Shown: positions 18,047-26,800, counted from the stretch's first letter. The stretch is DNA of 64,000 bases from Sphaerochaeta sp032144095 (GCF_032144095.1 NZ_JAVSNJ010000002.1:248001-312000), one strand, 5' to 3'. The notes: a model not told the origin generated them from the sequence alone. Program-made: numbers and translations.

Positions 18047-18961
18047 ATGCACAGAATCCAGCGCAGCAAAGCAAGGTGGATAGCTTTCTTCATTACCCCG
18101 GGCCTCTTGGTTGTAGGGCTCTTCATCCTCTTGCCGCTCTTCATGTCGCTCTACAACAGCCTCTTCTCGTGGAGACAGCTTATCCGACTCCATTTCGTCG
18201 GCCTTGATAACTTCAAGCGGCTCTTGTTTACCTTTCCCTATCAGCAGAGGTTCTTCAATGCGATGAAGAACAACCTCTATTGGTTTCTCTCCACCACCCT
18301 TATCCAGAACTCCCTCGGCCTGCTGTTTGGCTACCTACTGAGCAGGAACCTCCCGGGAGCCCAGTTCTTCAAACGTGTATTCTTCATCCCGGTGCTTTTC
18401 TCCATTGTTGCAGTGGGGTTTCTCTGGGGTATGTATCTCAAGCCATCAGGCTTGGTGAATAGCTTTCTCAAGCTCGTTGGGCTTGCATCACTGCAACGGC
18501 CCTGGCTTGGGCTTGAGCATCTTGCAACCCCCTCCATTATCCTTGTGAATATCTGGCGATGGGTAGGCTTCCCTTCCCTCGTCTTTCTCGCTGCCATAGA
18601 CAGCGTCCCCCAGGAGTGTCTGGAGGCCGCCTATCTTGAGGGTGTCGGTGAGTGGAAGCTCTTCTGGAAGATCATTTTCCCACTCATCATCCCCTCGATT
18701 ACCATCATCATGGTCCTTACCATCATCGGCAGCCTCAATGTCTTTGAGCAGATCTATACGATGACAGGCCTTGATGGGGCCCCGAACTACTCTACCGATA
18801 CCATAGGTACCCTCTTCTATAGGACTGCCTTCGGTTCCATCGATGCGGGTAGCCCAGAGATAGGGATAGGCTCAGCTATCGGGCTGGTCATCTACCTGTT
18901 GACCTTTGCCACCTCCCTGCTCTCTGTCTTTGTGACCAAGCGCAAGGAGGTACAGCTATGA
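18047..18961 (+). CDS. ABC sugar transporter permease, MalF/UgpA type
   Basis: A 304-residue inner-membrane permease with six hydrophobic segments; the first is at about 12-34 (FITPGLLVVGLFILLPLFM). The EAA loop that docks the ATPase is visible as ECLEAAYLEGVGEWKLFWK at about 187-205. It pairs with the second permease, with which it overlaps by four bases (ATGA). No ATPase gene is in the operon, so a shared MsmX/UgpC-type ATPase encoded elsewhere must energise it. Confidence 0.92.
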   Translation: MHRIQRSKARWIAFFITPGLLVVGLFILLPLFMSLYNSLFSWRQLIRLHFVGLDNFKRLLFTFPYQQRFFNAMKNNLYWFLSTTLIQNSLGLLFGYLLSRNLPGAQFFKRVFFIPVLFSIVAVGFLWGMYLKPSGLVNSFLKLVGLASLQRPWLGLEHLATPSIILVNIWRWVGFPSLVFLAAIDSVPQECLEAAYLEGVGEWKLFWKIIFPLIIPSITIIMVLTIIGSLNVFEQIYTMTGLDGAPNYSTDTIGTLFYRTAFGSIDAGSPEIGIGSAIGLVIYLLTFATSLLSVFVTKRKEVQL

Positions 18962-19812
18962 TAACTGACCTTCGTTACCGTGGGGCCTCTACAGGCAAGA
19001 GGGTATTCATTACCCTGTCGATCGCTGTCATGGCTGGCTATGTCCTGTTGATCCTCTATCCCTTGATGAACATGGTCCTCAGTTCGTTCAAGACCAACAG
19101 GGCGATCATCTCGACTCCTTTTGCCCTTCCCGAAACCTTTTCCTTTGCCACCTTCAAGACGGTCTGGGTCGACAAGGGTTTTTCCCACTACTTTGCAAAC
19201 AGCCTCTTTGTCACCACCATCTCAATGACCTTTGTACTGCTCTTCGGGTCCATGGCTTCCTATGGCATCTCCCGCTATATCTACAGGGGAAACACCCTGG
19301 TCTACATGCTATTCCTCAGCGGCATCATGTTGCCCCTGAAGGCGGCCATCATACCGCTATTCTTGTTGATAAAGACGTTGGGTCTCATCAATTCACGTTG
19401 GTCGGTCATCCTGATATTCCTTGCCATGGGGTTGCCTTCCACCGTATTCATCCTGGCAGGGTTCATGAAGACCATTCCTCTTGAACTTGAGTATGCAGCC
19501 AAGATAGATGGTTGCAATGACTTCATGATTTATCGCAAGATAGTCATGCCGATGGTGGCTCCGGCCATGGCCCTGGTGACCATCTACAATGCAGTGCCGA
19601 TCTGGAATGATTTCTTCTTCCCCCTGGTTTTCCTCCAGTCCAACTCGGTGAAGACACTGCCTGTCGGATTGAGTACATTCTTTGGCCAGCACAGCACAAA
19701 CTGGAGCCTGCTCTTTACCGGCCTTTCCATTGCAATACTGCCGATGCTCATACTCTATTTGTTCATGTCGAAATATTTCATAAAGGGAATGACCGCTGGT
19801 GCGGTCAAATAG
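18958..19812 (+). CDS. ABC sugar transporter permease, MalG/UgpE type
   Basis: A 284-residue inner-membrane permease with six hydrophobic segments. The EAA loop reads ELEYAAKIDGCNDFMIYRK at about 178-196, followed by the P-M-V-A-P-A segment usual in MalG relatives. It overlaps the upstream permease by four bases, and its stop codon overlaps the ribosome binding site of murQ, so translation is coupled. Together with the binding protein it forms the likely MurNAc importer. Confidence 0.92.
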   Translation: MITDLRYRGASTGKRVFITLSIAVMAGYVLLILYPLMNMVLSSFKTNRAIISTPFALPETFSFATFKTVWVDKGFSHYFANSLFVTTISMTFVLLFGSMASYGISRYIYRGNTLVYMLFLSGIMLPLKAAIIPLFLLIKTLGLINSRWSVILIFLAMGLPSTVFILAGFMKTIPLELEYAAKIDGCNDFMIYRKIVMPMVAPAMALVTIYNAVPIWNDFFFPLVFLQSNSVKTLPVGLSTFFGQHSTNWSLLFTGLSIAILPMLILYLFMSKYFIKGMTAGAVK

Positions 19813-19823
19813 GAGAATCCATC

Positions 19824-20732
19824 TTGAAAGCATCACTTCCTACAACCGAACAACGAAACCCTGCATCCTACCGAATCGATACCAAATCGACTCTTGAGAT
19901 AGTTACCATCATCAACCAGGAGGACCACAAGGTCCCCAGGGCTGTCGGAGAGAGGCTTGTTGAGATCGCAGCCTTGGTCGACGATGTGGTGGCCTCCTTC
20001 AGGAAAGGGGGAAGCCTCTACTACATTGGAGCCGGCACTTCAGGCAGGCTTGGGGTCTTGGATGCTTCAGAGTGTCCACCCACCTTTGGGGTCCCGCCCA
20101 CAATGGTACAGGGCCTCATAGCGGGTGGCCTCCCCGCCCTTACCAATGCGATAGAATCAGCTGAGGATGACCCGGAGGCTGGGGTGACTGAGCTGCAAAG
20201 GCGTGGCTTTACCCAGGACGATGTGCTGGTAGGCATCACAGCCTCAGGCCAGGCACCGTACGTGATAGGGGCAATGGCCTGGGCCCAGGGTATTGGCGCC
20301 AAGGTGGGGGCCATCTCCTGCAACGAGCACTCCCAGGTATTCGACCATGCTGACCACAAGATCTACCTTGCTGTCGATGCCGAGATCATTACAGGTTCAA
20401 CCAGGATGAAATCAGGGACAGCCCAGAAGCTGGTGCTGAACATGATCACAACCGCTGCAATGATCCGTATCGGCAAGGTGTACAACAACCTCATGGTTGA
20501 CCTGCTTCCCCTCAATGCCAAGCTAGTGGACCGTGCCAAGCGCCTTATCAGCGAGGTTACAGGCTGTGACCGCATTGAAGCTGAGCGACTCTATGTGGCG
20601 AGCAAGGGCAATGTACGGGTCGCCATCCTATCCTTCATGCTGAACCTCTCAACCCATGATGCTGAAAAGCTGCTGAAGGATAGTGAGGGAAGCCTCAATA
20701 GGGCGCTGGATCTCAAGGGGAGCAACCAGTAA
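19824..20732 (+). CDS. murQ: N-acetylmuramic acid 6-phosphate etherase
   Basis: A 302-residue SIS-domain lyase that splits MurNAc-6-phosphate into GlcNAc-6-phosphate and D-lactate. The family signature is intact: GAGTSGRLGVLDASECPPTFG-type loop near 71-91, including the catalytic-region Glu, then ITASGQAPYVIGA and STRMKSGTAQK. The length is normal. The start is TTG at 19824, set by AGGAGA at 19811-19816. It is the last gene of the ABC operon. No MurNAc kinase is in the cluster, so phosphorylation must come from a gene elsewhere. The D-lactate formed can be used by the divergent EtfAB-lactate dehydrogenase. Confidence 0.95.
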   Translation: MKASLPTTEQRNPASYRIDTKSTLEIVTIINQEDHKVPRAVGERLVEIAALVDDVVASFRKGGSLYYIGAGTSGRLGVLDASECPPTFGVPPTMVQGLIAGGLPALTNAIESAEDDPEAGVTELQRRGFTQDDVLVGITASGQAPYVIGAMAWAQGIGAKVGAISCNEHSQVFDHADHKIYLAVDAEIITGSTRMKSGTAQKLVLNMITTAAMIRIGKVYNNLMVDLLPLNAKLVDRAKRLISEVTGCDRIEAERLYVASKGNVRVAILSFMLNLSTHDAEKLLKDSEGSLNRALDLKGSNQ

Positions 20733-20736
20733 CAGC

Positions 20737-20768
20737 CAGTGGCATCACTCTACAGTGATATGCCACTG
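20737..20768. terminator. Hairpin between murQ and a convergent gene
   Basis: CAGTGGCAT (20737-20745) pairs with ATGCCACTG (20760-20768), and the inner bases CACT/AGTG extend the stem. It starts five bases after the murQ stop and overlaps the end of the convergent gene. No T run follows, so it is a probable but unproven two-way terminator. Confidence 0.5.
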
Positions 20769-21095
20769 CCGTACCTTCTCTACTGCAAGCCCGTCGCTGA
20801 TACGACTGATGCCTCCGAACCACTGTTCGGTACAGGCCATGATGAACTCAGGGTCTGTTATCGGAAAGCCTGATGCCGAGCCAATGATGCAATCGATACC
20901 GCACATGGGGCAAACCAATGTCTTGCTCTGGGGATGGGAGAGGTCCGTCCAATACAGGTGTTCTTCTTGTTGGGGATCAAACTGATGACCACAATAGAAG
21001 CAGGTGCATGAACTGCTGGCCAATACCTCCTTCTCATGAAAGATGGTTGCCTTGTGTGCTGCCTTGATGAAAGTCACTGAATAGCTTTTTCCCAT
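20745..21095 (-). CDS. Small zinc-ribbon protein of unknown function
   Basis: A 116-residue protein with a rich cysteine pattern: C30, C32 and C35 (CTCFYCG), then C62, C65 and C69 (VCPMCGIDC), which look like the two knuckles of a zinc ribbon. The C-terminus is mixed alpha/beta. It is cytoplasmic, without signal or membrane segments. I do not recognise a named family beyond short uncharacterised cytoplasmic proteins. An upstream start at 21230 would add 45 residues of low-quality sequence. The ATG at 21095 is preceded by GGAGAG and starts the conserved-looking MGKSYSVTF. It is convergent with murQ. Confidence 0.68.
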   Translation of the reverse strand: MGKSYSVTFIKAAHKATIFHEKEVLASSSCTCFYCGHQFDPQQEEHLYWTDLSHPQSKTLVCPMCGIDCIIGSASGFPITDPEFIMACTEQWFGGISRISDGLAVEKVRQWHITVE

Positions 21096-21154
21096 ACTGT
21101 TCTCTCCTTTCCATTTTTTTGAACGTTGTGGAATCTCCCTATACATACCCACCC

Positions 21155-21394
21155 TGAAAAGAGTGAGGAATCGTATGAGGGGAACCACTTCACCAAGAAC
21201 CATCTGTTCAAATATATGGGAAGATCGCATGGAAAGGGTAGATTGAAACTATACAATTGGGCATAGAGGGAGTCAATGCCCATGAAATAGAAAGGGATCG
21301 AAAATAAGGTTTCTCTTGGTGGAATAAGAATATAGATACAGACCCAGACATCGGCCTATGCAGGTGTCAATTCCTGCATAGGTTCTCTTTTTCT
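21155..21394 (+). ncRNA. Candidate small RNA
   Basis: A rho-independent terminator points along the plus strand where no plus-strand gene ends: CCTATGCAGG (21355-21364), an 8-base loop, CCTGCATAGG (21373-21382), then a T-rich run. About 230 bases upstream, TTGAAC (21119-21124) and TACATA (21142-21147) are 17 bases apart. The interval has a further hairpin (TGGGCAT/ATGCCCA, about 21260-21284). A 23-codon frame after a GAGGA at about 21163 could mean a small peptide instead. The 5' end is a guess. Confidence 0.3.
21355..21394 (+). terminator. Rho-independent terminator facing the plus strand
   Basis: A perfect 10-bp stem (21355-21364 with 21373-21382) is followed by TTCTCTTTTT. The iron-type permease gene stops at 21408 on the opposite strand. 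In that direction the hairpin has no T run after it, only a preceding A tract, so it may act weakly both ways. Confidence 0.6.
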
Positions 21395-21407
21395 GTCCCT
21401 TGAGTGA

Positions 21408-23087
21408 TCAGTCAGTCACAGGCTTGAAATGGTTTCCTACCAAGTTGGCCGTTACCACAAGAAGGATCGAGATCCCTATCATGATGATGCCCAAGGCAGA
21501 AAGCCTTCCCCAAAGCCCGTCATTGGAGAACTTGAGGATCTGGACTGCCATGGTCTCTGTCCCTGGCCTGGAGAGCACCACAGACAGGGAGAGTTCCCTA
21601 AAGAACATGGTTGCCATCAGTATCCAACCCGAAACAATTCCAGGCACCAGCAAGGGTGCAACAATGCGCCTGATGGTTGTCAGAAAGGAAGCACCACAAA
21701 CAGTGGATGACTCTTCCAGATGGCTGTGGATCTGAATGAAGGCGCTGGTCATCGGGCGAATTCCATATGGGAGATAGGTGGCAATATAGCCGATGAGCAG
21801 GGCCCAGATGGTTGAGTAGAGCGGGGTCCTGACAAAAAACCACATGAACCCGATACCAATGACGATACCGGGGAAGGAGAAGGAAAGGAAGCTCAGCGAC
21901 TCCAATACCCCTGAAGCCCTGGTTTTCACCTTGACGATGACATAGGAGATGAATATGGAAAGGAGCGTTCCCAGGGAGGCCCCTACAATGCAGAGGAACA
22001 GGCTGTTCTTCAGGGACAGCAGGGAAATGGGGTCATTCAGGACATTTTTCCAATGCGATAGGTTCATCGAAGCAAAGGCCTTTGCGCTGGGTACCATGGA
22101 ATATGGCACAAAGGAGGTGTACAGCAGCACCAGTATGGGTAACATGATAAGGATAAACGAGAAGATGAGCAGGATAATGAACAAGGGCACCTTTGCTTTC
22201 TTCAGCTCGATCACTACCGGTTTGAAACCACGGCTTGAGACTGTGACATACTTTTCGCTGGATCGGGTCATGTACCGATAGACATAGATAAGAGAGATGG
22301 AGAGTACCAGAATGCTCATCCCGACAGCCGCAGCCTTGCCATAGTCAGCAATGAAGCCTGTGGTGACCGTACGGTAGATGTAGGTAGCCAATACATAGGT
22401 CCTACCAGGCATCCCCAGTACTGAGGGAACTGCGAAGGATGCCAGGCATCGTACGACACAGAGGATGAAGGCAGCAAGGATGGCAGGACGCAGAACAGGC
22501 AGGGTTACCCTGAACAGGGTCTTCATGTTTCCTGCCCCAAATACTCTGGATGACTCTTCGAGGGAGATGTCAAAGGAAGCCATTGCCGGGGCTATGATCA
22601 GATAGGCGATGGGAAGGTCCAGCAAGCCTTCAACCATGATCATTCCCCTGATGGTATAGATGTTGAAAGGGGCATTCTCAAGCTTGAAGATATTCATGAG
22701 CAGCAGGTTGAGTATCCCATTTGAGGGATTCAGCAACAAGGCCCAACTGACAGCAAAGAGCACGTGAGGGATCATCATGGGAACCACGGAGATTACCTTG
22801 AACATGAATTTGCCGGGTATGTTTGTCCTGTTGTTCAAATATGCAAGAAAGAGGGCGAGAATGGTGGAAAACAGGGCTGAAAAACCCACAAACACCAGGG
22901 TATTGCCCAGTACAGCATAAAATGCAGGGTCACTATAGACAGAAACATATTTGGAAATGGTAAAATTGCCAAAGGCGTTCAACCCTTTGGAGAAGCTACC
23001 GACAACTAGCATTACCACAGGACTGAGGGTAAGCAGTGCAAGGATTACAATAAGAAGGTAGGTAAGTCTGGATTGGCGTTTTCTCAT
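21408..23087 (-). CDS. Fused two-domain ABC permease, iron(III)/FbpB type
   Basis: A 559-residue membrane protein made of two MetI-type permease domains in one chain (about 1-275 and 290-559), with roughly twelve hydrophobic segments. Each half has its EAA loop: SFDISLEESSRVFGAGNMKT near 170 and IHSHLEESSTVCGASFLTT near 450. This double layout is typical of FbpB/AfuB/ThiP-class importers for ferric iron, thiamine or aminoethylphosphonate. It follows the ATPase and binding-protein genes in one minus-strand operon with a 10-base gap. Iron is the best guess from the binding protein. Confidence 0.88.
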   Translation of the reverse strand: MRKRQSRLTYLLIVILALLTLSPVVMLVVGSFSKGLNAFGNFTISKYVSVYSDPAFYAVLGNTLVFVGFSALFSTILALFLAYLNNRTNIPGKFMFKVISVVPMMIPHVLFAVSWALLLNPSNGILNLLLMNIFKLENAPFNIYTIRGMIMVEGLLDLPIAYLIIAPAMASFDISLEESSRVFGAGNMKTLFRVTLPVLRPAILAAFILCVVRCLASFAVPSVLGMPGRTYVLATYIYRTVTTGFIADYGKAAAVGMSILVLSISLIYVYRYMTRSSEKYVTVSSRGFKPVVIELKKAKVPLFIILLIFSFILIMLPILVLLYTSFVPYSMVPSAKAFASMNLSHWKNVLNDPISLLSLKNSLFLCIVGASLGTLLSIFISYVIVKVKTRASGVLESLSFLSFSFPGIVIGIGFMWFFVRTPLYSTIWALLIGYIATYLPYGIRPMTSAFIQIHSHLEESSTVCGASFLTTIRRIVAPLLVPGIVSGWILMATMFFRELSLSVVLSRPGTETMAVQILKFSNDGLWGRLSALGIIMIGISILLVVTANLVGNHFKPVTD

Positions 23088-23097
23088 GCTCCCACCC

Positions 23098-24183
23098 CTA
23101 CTCTGAAACCAGAAGGCAGTGTTCGGGCTTGACGGAGAAGGTTACGCTATCGCCTACTTCTATCGTTGTCTCTGGGTCGACCTTTGCCATGAACAAGACA
23201 TCCCCTACCCTGATCTCACTCTCATACACATCACCTACAAAGACCATGGTCTCCATCACACCGGTGAGGGTATTCTTCTGTTTGGCACCCTCCTGTGTTT
23301 CGATATCTATGAATTCAGGCCGTATGCAAAGGGTCAGGCTGCTGCCCAAAGGATAGTCCCTCTCCTTGCACTCAAACTTACCTAAGGATGTTTCCACTAT
23401 GGTATAGGCACCCACCTGTTTTTGTACTACGGCAGGCAGCAGGTTGGAACGACCGATGAAATCGGCAACAAACTGGTGTTCGGCATTGAAGTAGATCTTC
23501 TTGGGAGCTCCAATCTCCACAATCTTGCCAGAGCGCATCACACCGATGGAATCGGAGAGGGAGAGAGCTTCCACCCGGTCGTGGGTGACATAGACAGCGG
23601 TGATCTCAAGCTCGGTGAGGAACGAGCGAAGCTCCTTACGGGTCTCCTCGCGGAGCTTGGCATCAAGGTTGGAAAGCGGTTCATCGAAGAGGATGACCTT
23701 GGGCTTGGCAACGAGTGCCCTTGCAAGGGCCACCCGTTGTTGCTGCCCACCGGAAAGTCTGGTAGCGGGACGTTTCTCAAATCCCTCCAACTGTACAAAT
23801 CTCAAGGTCTCACGCACCCTCTCCTCTATCTCAGCCTTGGGCATGCCTTGGTTCTGCAAAGGATAGGCGACGTTGTTGAATACATTCATATGGGGCCAAA
23901 TGGCATAGGTCTGGAAAACCATCCCCAGTCCCCTCTTTTCGGTAGGGACATAGATGTTTTTCTCGCTCGACCACACTATGGTATCGCCAATGGTTATCTC
24001 CCCTTCATCAGGGGTTTCCAATCCAACGATACTTCTCAGGAGTGTGGTTTTGCCACATCCGCTTGGTCCAAGAAGGGTGAAGATCTTGTTTGCCGGAATC
24101 GTAAGATTCACGTCATCAAGTGCCTTGATGGTCTTCCCCTCTGAATAGTAATACTTCTTAAGTCCTCGAATTTGAATTTCCAT
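23098..24183 (-). CDS. ABC transporter ATPase, FbpC/PotA type
   Basis: A 361-residue ATPase. The nucleotide domain has Walker A GPSGCGKTT near 38-46, signature LSGGQQQRVALARAL near 134-148, Walker B VILFDEPLSNLD near 154-165, and the switch His in YVTHDR. The C-terminal 120 residues are a TOBE-type regulatory domain (LCIRPEFIDI, VGDSVTFSVKPEHC), as in FbpC and PotA. It sits between the binding protein (25 bases before) and the fused permease (10 bases after) and energises that importer. It could be shared with other systems, but the domain type fits its own operon. Confidence 0.92.
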   Translation of the reverse strand: MEIQIRGLKKYYYSEGKTIKALDDVNLTIPANKIFTLLGPSGCGKTTLLRSIVGLETPDEGEITIGDTIVWSSEKNIYVPTEKRGLGMVFQTYAIWPHMNVFNNVAYPLQNQGMPKAEIEERVRETLRFVQLEGFEKRPATRLSGGQQQRVALARALVAKPKVILFDEPLSNLDAKLREETRKELRSFLTELEITAVYVTHDRVEALSLSDSIGVMRSGKIVEIGAPKKIYFNAEHQFVADFIGRSNLLPAVVQKQVGAYTIVETSLGKFECKERDYPLGSSLTLCIRPEFIDIETQEGAKQKNTLTGVMETMVFVGDVYESEIRVGDVLFMAKVDPETTIEVGDSVTFSVKPEHCLLVSE

Positions 24184-24208
24184 GAGAAACGTCCCCTCGT
24201 TGGTATGG

Positions 24209-25234
24209 TTATTTCAGAGCAAAGATCTTTTCAAACTCAGCACCCCATTTCAGGAGTTCTTCATCGGAAAGGTCACGGATAGGGATCACCTTGGCATTCT
24301 CGATACCCTCAACTGGGGGGAATACCCCTGGGGTAAGTACATATTCGCCAACATCATCTGCAAGAATAGACATCGCCTTGTCAGCAAGCCAGTACTCCAT
24401 GAAGGCTGCAGCAGCATTCGGATGGGGAGCCTTGCTGGTGATGGCTATTGCGCGGGGGGAACCCAGCATCGGCTGGTCAACCTGTGCCCAGGCAAGCGGG
24501 GCTGGAGCCTTGGTGACGATGTATTTGGGCATTGAAATGCCAATGAGTTTCTCCCCGCTCTCAATGGGTGCAGGGGTCGGGCCAAAGGATGCAACGAACA
24601 TTGGGTTGTTTGCAGCAAGGCCTTTGAGGAAATCCATCCATTTGGCATCAGAACCAAATACATTATTCTCTTTCAGCCCTACCAGCCAGGAGATGGTTGT
24701 GGCGTGGTTGCCTGGGTTTGCCATGACAATCTTGTTCTTCCATTTTGGAAGGGTGATGTCTTCATACCGCTTGGGAACGTCTTCAGGTTTTACAAGCTCG
24801 GTATTGTAGATCAGGGCGACATACTCGATGCCAAACTGGTAGATACCACCATTCTTTCTGGCCCATTCTGGATAGGTTTCCCCAACCTTGGAGACATAGT
24901 CCTTGACGACACCATAGGATTTGAGAATTTCCAGTACTGGCAGTGGTGCCTGTATGACATCAGCCATCAATTTCCCTGCCTGGAACTCGGTAAGCACGGT
25001 TGAGGCAAAATTAGCTGTGGAGAGTCGGGTATTCTCAGCTATGATGCCTGTATCATCCTGGAATGCAGCAAGAAGGGGTTCGATGGATGTAATGCTTGCA
25101 TAGAGGGAGACTTTCTCTTCCATTGCCGTTGATACTTCTTTGGGTGCTTTCTCTTGGGCACCTGCAGAGAAGAGCATGCTTCCTACCAAAAGGAAACTGG
25201 CGACGATACACACGATCCTGACAGTTTTTTTCAT
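24209..25234 (-). CDS. Periplasmic binding protein, iron(III)/FbpA type
   Basis: A 341-residue binding protein with a signal peptide (basic start, hydrophobic residues about 5-20, LFSAGAQE cleavage region). The body fits the FbpA/family 13 group: YNTELVKPEDVPKRYEDI, PKWKNKIVMANP and GEYVLTPGVFPPVEGI are typical. Relatives bind Fe3+, thiamine or 2-aminoethylphosphonate. I cannot assign the ligand firmly because the iron-binding tyrosine pair is not obvious. A start at 25258 would put eight charged residues before the signal; GAGGA before the ATG at 25234 decides for the shorter form. It is the first gene of the operon. Confidence 0.86.
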   Translation of the reverse strand: MKKTVRIVCIVASFLLVGSMLFSAGAQEKAPKEVSTAMEEKVSLYASITSIEPLLAAFQDDTGIIAENTRLSTANFASTVLTEFQAGKLMADVIQAPLPVLEILKSYGVVKDYVSKVGETYPEWARKNGGIYQFGIEYVALIYNTELVKPEDVPKRYEDITLPKWKNKIVMANPGNHATTISWLVGLKENNVFGSDAKWMDFLKGLAANNPMFVASFGPTPAPIESGEKLIGISMPKYIVTKAPAPLAWAQVDQPMLGSPRAIAITSKAPHPNAAAAFMEYWLADKAMSILADDVGEYVLTPGVFPPVEGIENAKVIPIRDLSDEELLKWGAEFEKIFALK

Positions 25235-25644
25235 TTCTTTTTTCCTCTTTTTTATCATTTTCTGCTGCCATACAGCAAACAGTATTGATGCATAGACTCT
25301 CTAAGAAACAGGCAGGTGTGAGAGTTCACCTCTCTTATCCTGCATTTTTGCTGAGAAAAAAGCTGTTCGACGTACAAGCCGCAACCTATTCCTGCAACAC
25401 CATGCCAAAAATACGTAAGCAAAATCAAAAATGTACTGTCGGTATCATAGCATAGATATTTCCCCTGTGGAGAATAAATGGGGGGGAGAAAGGTATTGTT
25501 GAAATCCAAATGCTTGGTCAAATAGCCTCCCTTGTTTCATATCCTGAAAAGAGGAGCAATTGTCCTACACATTCGTATTGGTACTAGCAAACAGAAAAGG
25601 AGAAGTTTGATTTGGCAGAGTCAGCTTTCCATCTGATTACAGAG
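25235..25644. other. AT-rich intergenic stretch upstream of the iron-type ABC operon
   Basis: About 410 bases without a convincing gene. Open frames here have no ribosome binding site or protein-like composition. The region should hold the promoter of the binding-protein gene. I see no clear Fur-type palindrome or riboswitch. It forms the left border of the AT-rich island that contains the hairpin repeats. Confidence 0.5.
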
Positions 25645-25715
25645 TAGCTACAGATGCCGGTAAATCTGCCAAACTTTTTTGGGCCATATGGGCATAGTTA
25701 CACCCATCAGGTTGT
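25645..25715. repeat. Hairpin-forming repeat, copy 1
   Basis: This 71-base element starts TAGCTACAGATGCCG and is repeated at 27125-27195 (start TAGCTACAAATGCCG) with many shared blocks (GCCA-ATGGGCAT, GGTT end) and one inner indel. It folds as a long imperfect hairpin: G/TTAGCTA at the left pairs with TAGTTAC or TGGTTAA at the right, then ATGCC with GGCAT after a three-base bulge. The outermost pair changes from G-C in this copy to T-A in the other, a compensatory change. It lies 30 bases after the stop of the YbjQ-like gene. Confidence 0.6.
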
Positions 25716-25744
25716 ATCATGATTTTCCTGCTAAAAAGAAGATT

Positions 25745-26800
25745 TTATTTTATTTCAAAATATGATTCTAGAATCATAATCGTTTCTTGAATGCCCTCAA
25801 TCGCTTGTTTTGGGTTTATGTCTTTTTCAGTAAATCCAAACATATCCTTTGAACATTTAGTACAATACTGTCTATCTGGGGAGTTCGTTTTCCCACAAGA
25901 ACAAGCCCATTTTTTTTGGGGTGCTTCTTCTTCATAGTTATAAGGAATATTTGCTCTTATTTGAGATGCTATCTCCATATAGTCTGATATATTTTCTTGA
26001 GTATAGGATTCATTTGATATGCCAATTAGTTTGAGGGCTAAAAGTTGGCTTTCCATGTCTCTTGAGTTGATAGCCCTCTTAATGTATGCATAATCGAGTA
26101 TGTGTAATTCTTTCAGCAACTCCAAGAAAAAATCACTTTGGTTGGTATATTGCTCTAGATAAGGATATATCATTTTGATTTTTTCTGGGACTGAAAACAA
26201 CCCTATATAATTCTTTAACATATCAAGATCAAATGTATAGTCATTTGTTGAATAACCATAATTTGACACATTACTGAATAATCGTTTATAAAAATAATCT
26301 TCACAACCAGAGATCCTGTTAGATAACATGAATCGAATTTCATCATCATCCAACACTATCCCACTGGTAATTTTTCCCCTAATTTGAGAGATGATTTGTA
26401 TATTTTCAAAGCTCTCTCTATCTAAAACCTGGTTTGGAACTTTATGATTAAAGTGGTCACTGGTTCTCAAGGTCTTTACGGCAGTTCCAACTGCATTCAT
26501 CATGAACATGCTTTTATTTTGCGCTGACAACTCATCAAAATCAATTTGAAGTCCCACTATGGCATCAGCATGTAGAAGTTTAGCCTTACCGATAAGTTCT
26601 TCTAATACAAATGAGTATAAGTTTTGTAATTGCTTTTGATAGGTTTTTGAAGTACCCCCAAAGATATCAGATAAGCCGGCAAAGAAATCACTAAATAGAT
26701 TAGTACCGACAACAATACTAGCATTGATTACACCGAGGTAGTGAGTAATCTGTGAGCCTTCAATAATGTTGGTTGTAGTTATGAGTATATCAGTATCCAT
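25745..26800 (-). CDS. YbjQ (UPF0145) domain protein with C-terminal zinc ribbon
   Basis: A 351-residue protein in clearly AT-rich DNA. Residues about 5-112 match the YbjQ/UPF0145 fold: TTTNIIEG, YLGVINASIVVGTN, the amphipathic helix, then HADAIVGLQIDFDEL. YbjQ usually stands alone at about 105 residues. Here it is followed by about 185 residues of helical, unrecognised sequence and a zinc ribbon with C300, C302, C313 and C316 (ACSCG, YCTKC). No signal peptide or membrane segment is seen. The function is unknown. Its base composition and the hairpin repeats on both sides suggest acquisition. Confidence 0.78.
   Translation of the reverse strand: MDTDILITTTNIIEGSQITHYLGVINASIVVGTNLFSDFFAGLSDIFGGTSKTYQKQLQNLYSFVLEELIGKAKLLHADAIVGLQIDFDELSAQNKSMFMMNAVGTAVKTLRTSDHFNHKVPNQVLDRESFENIQIISQIRGKITSGIVLDDDEIRFMLSNRISGCEDYFYKRLFSNVSNYGYSTNDYTFDLDMLKNYIGLFSVPEKIKMIYPYLEQYTNQSDFFLELLKELHILDYAYIKRAINSRDMESQLLALKLIGISNESYTQENISDYMEIASQIRANIPYNYEEEAPQKKWACSCGKTNSPDRQYCTKCSKDMFGFTEKDINPKQAIEGIQETIMILESYFEIK

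Noticed and set aside
23098..24183. This ATPase as the missing ATPase of the MurNAc-type importer
   Set aside because: It lies between its own binding protein and fused permease on the opposite strand and has the FbpC-type regulatory domain. It could be shared, but nothing shows it.
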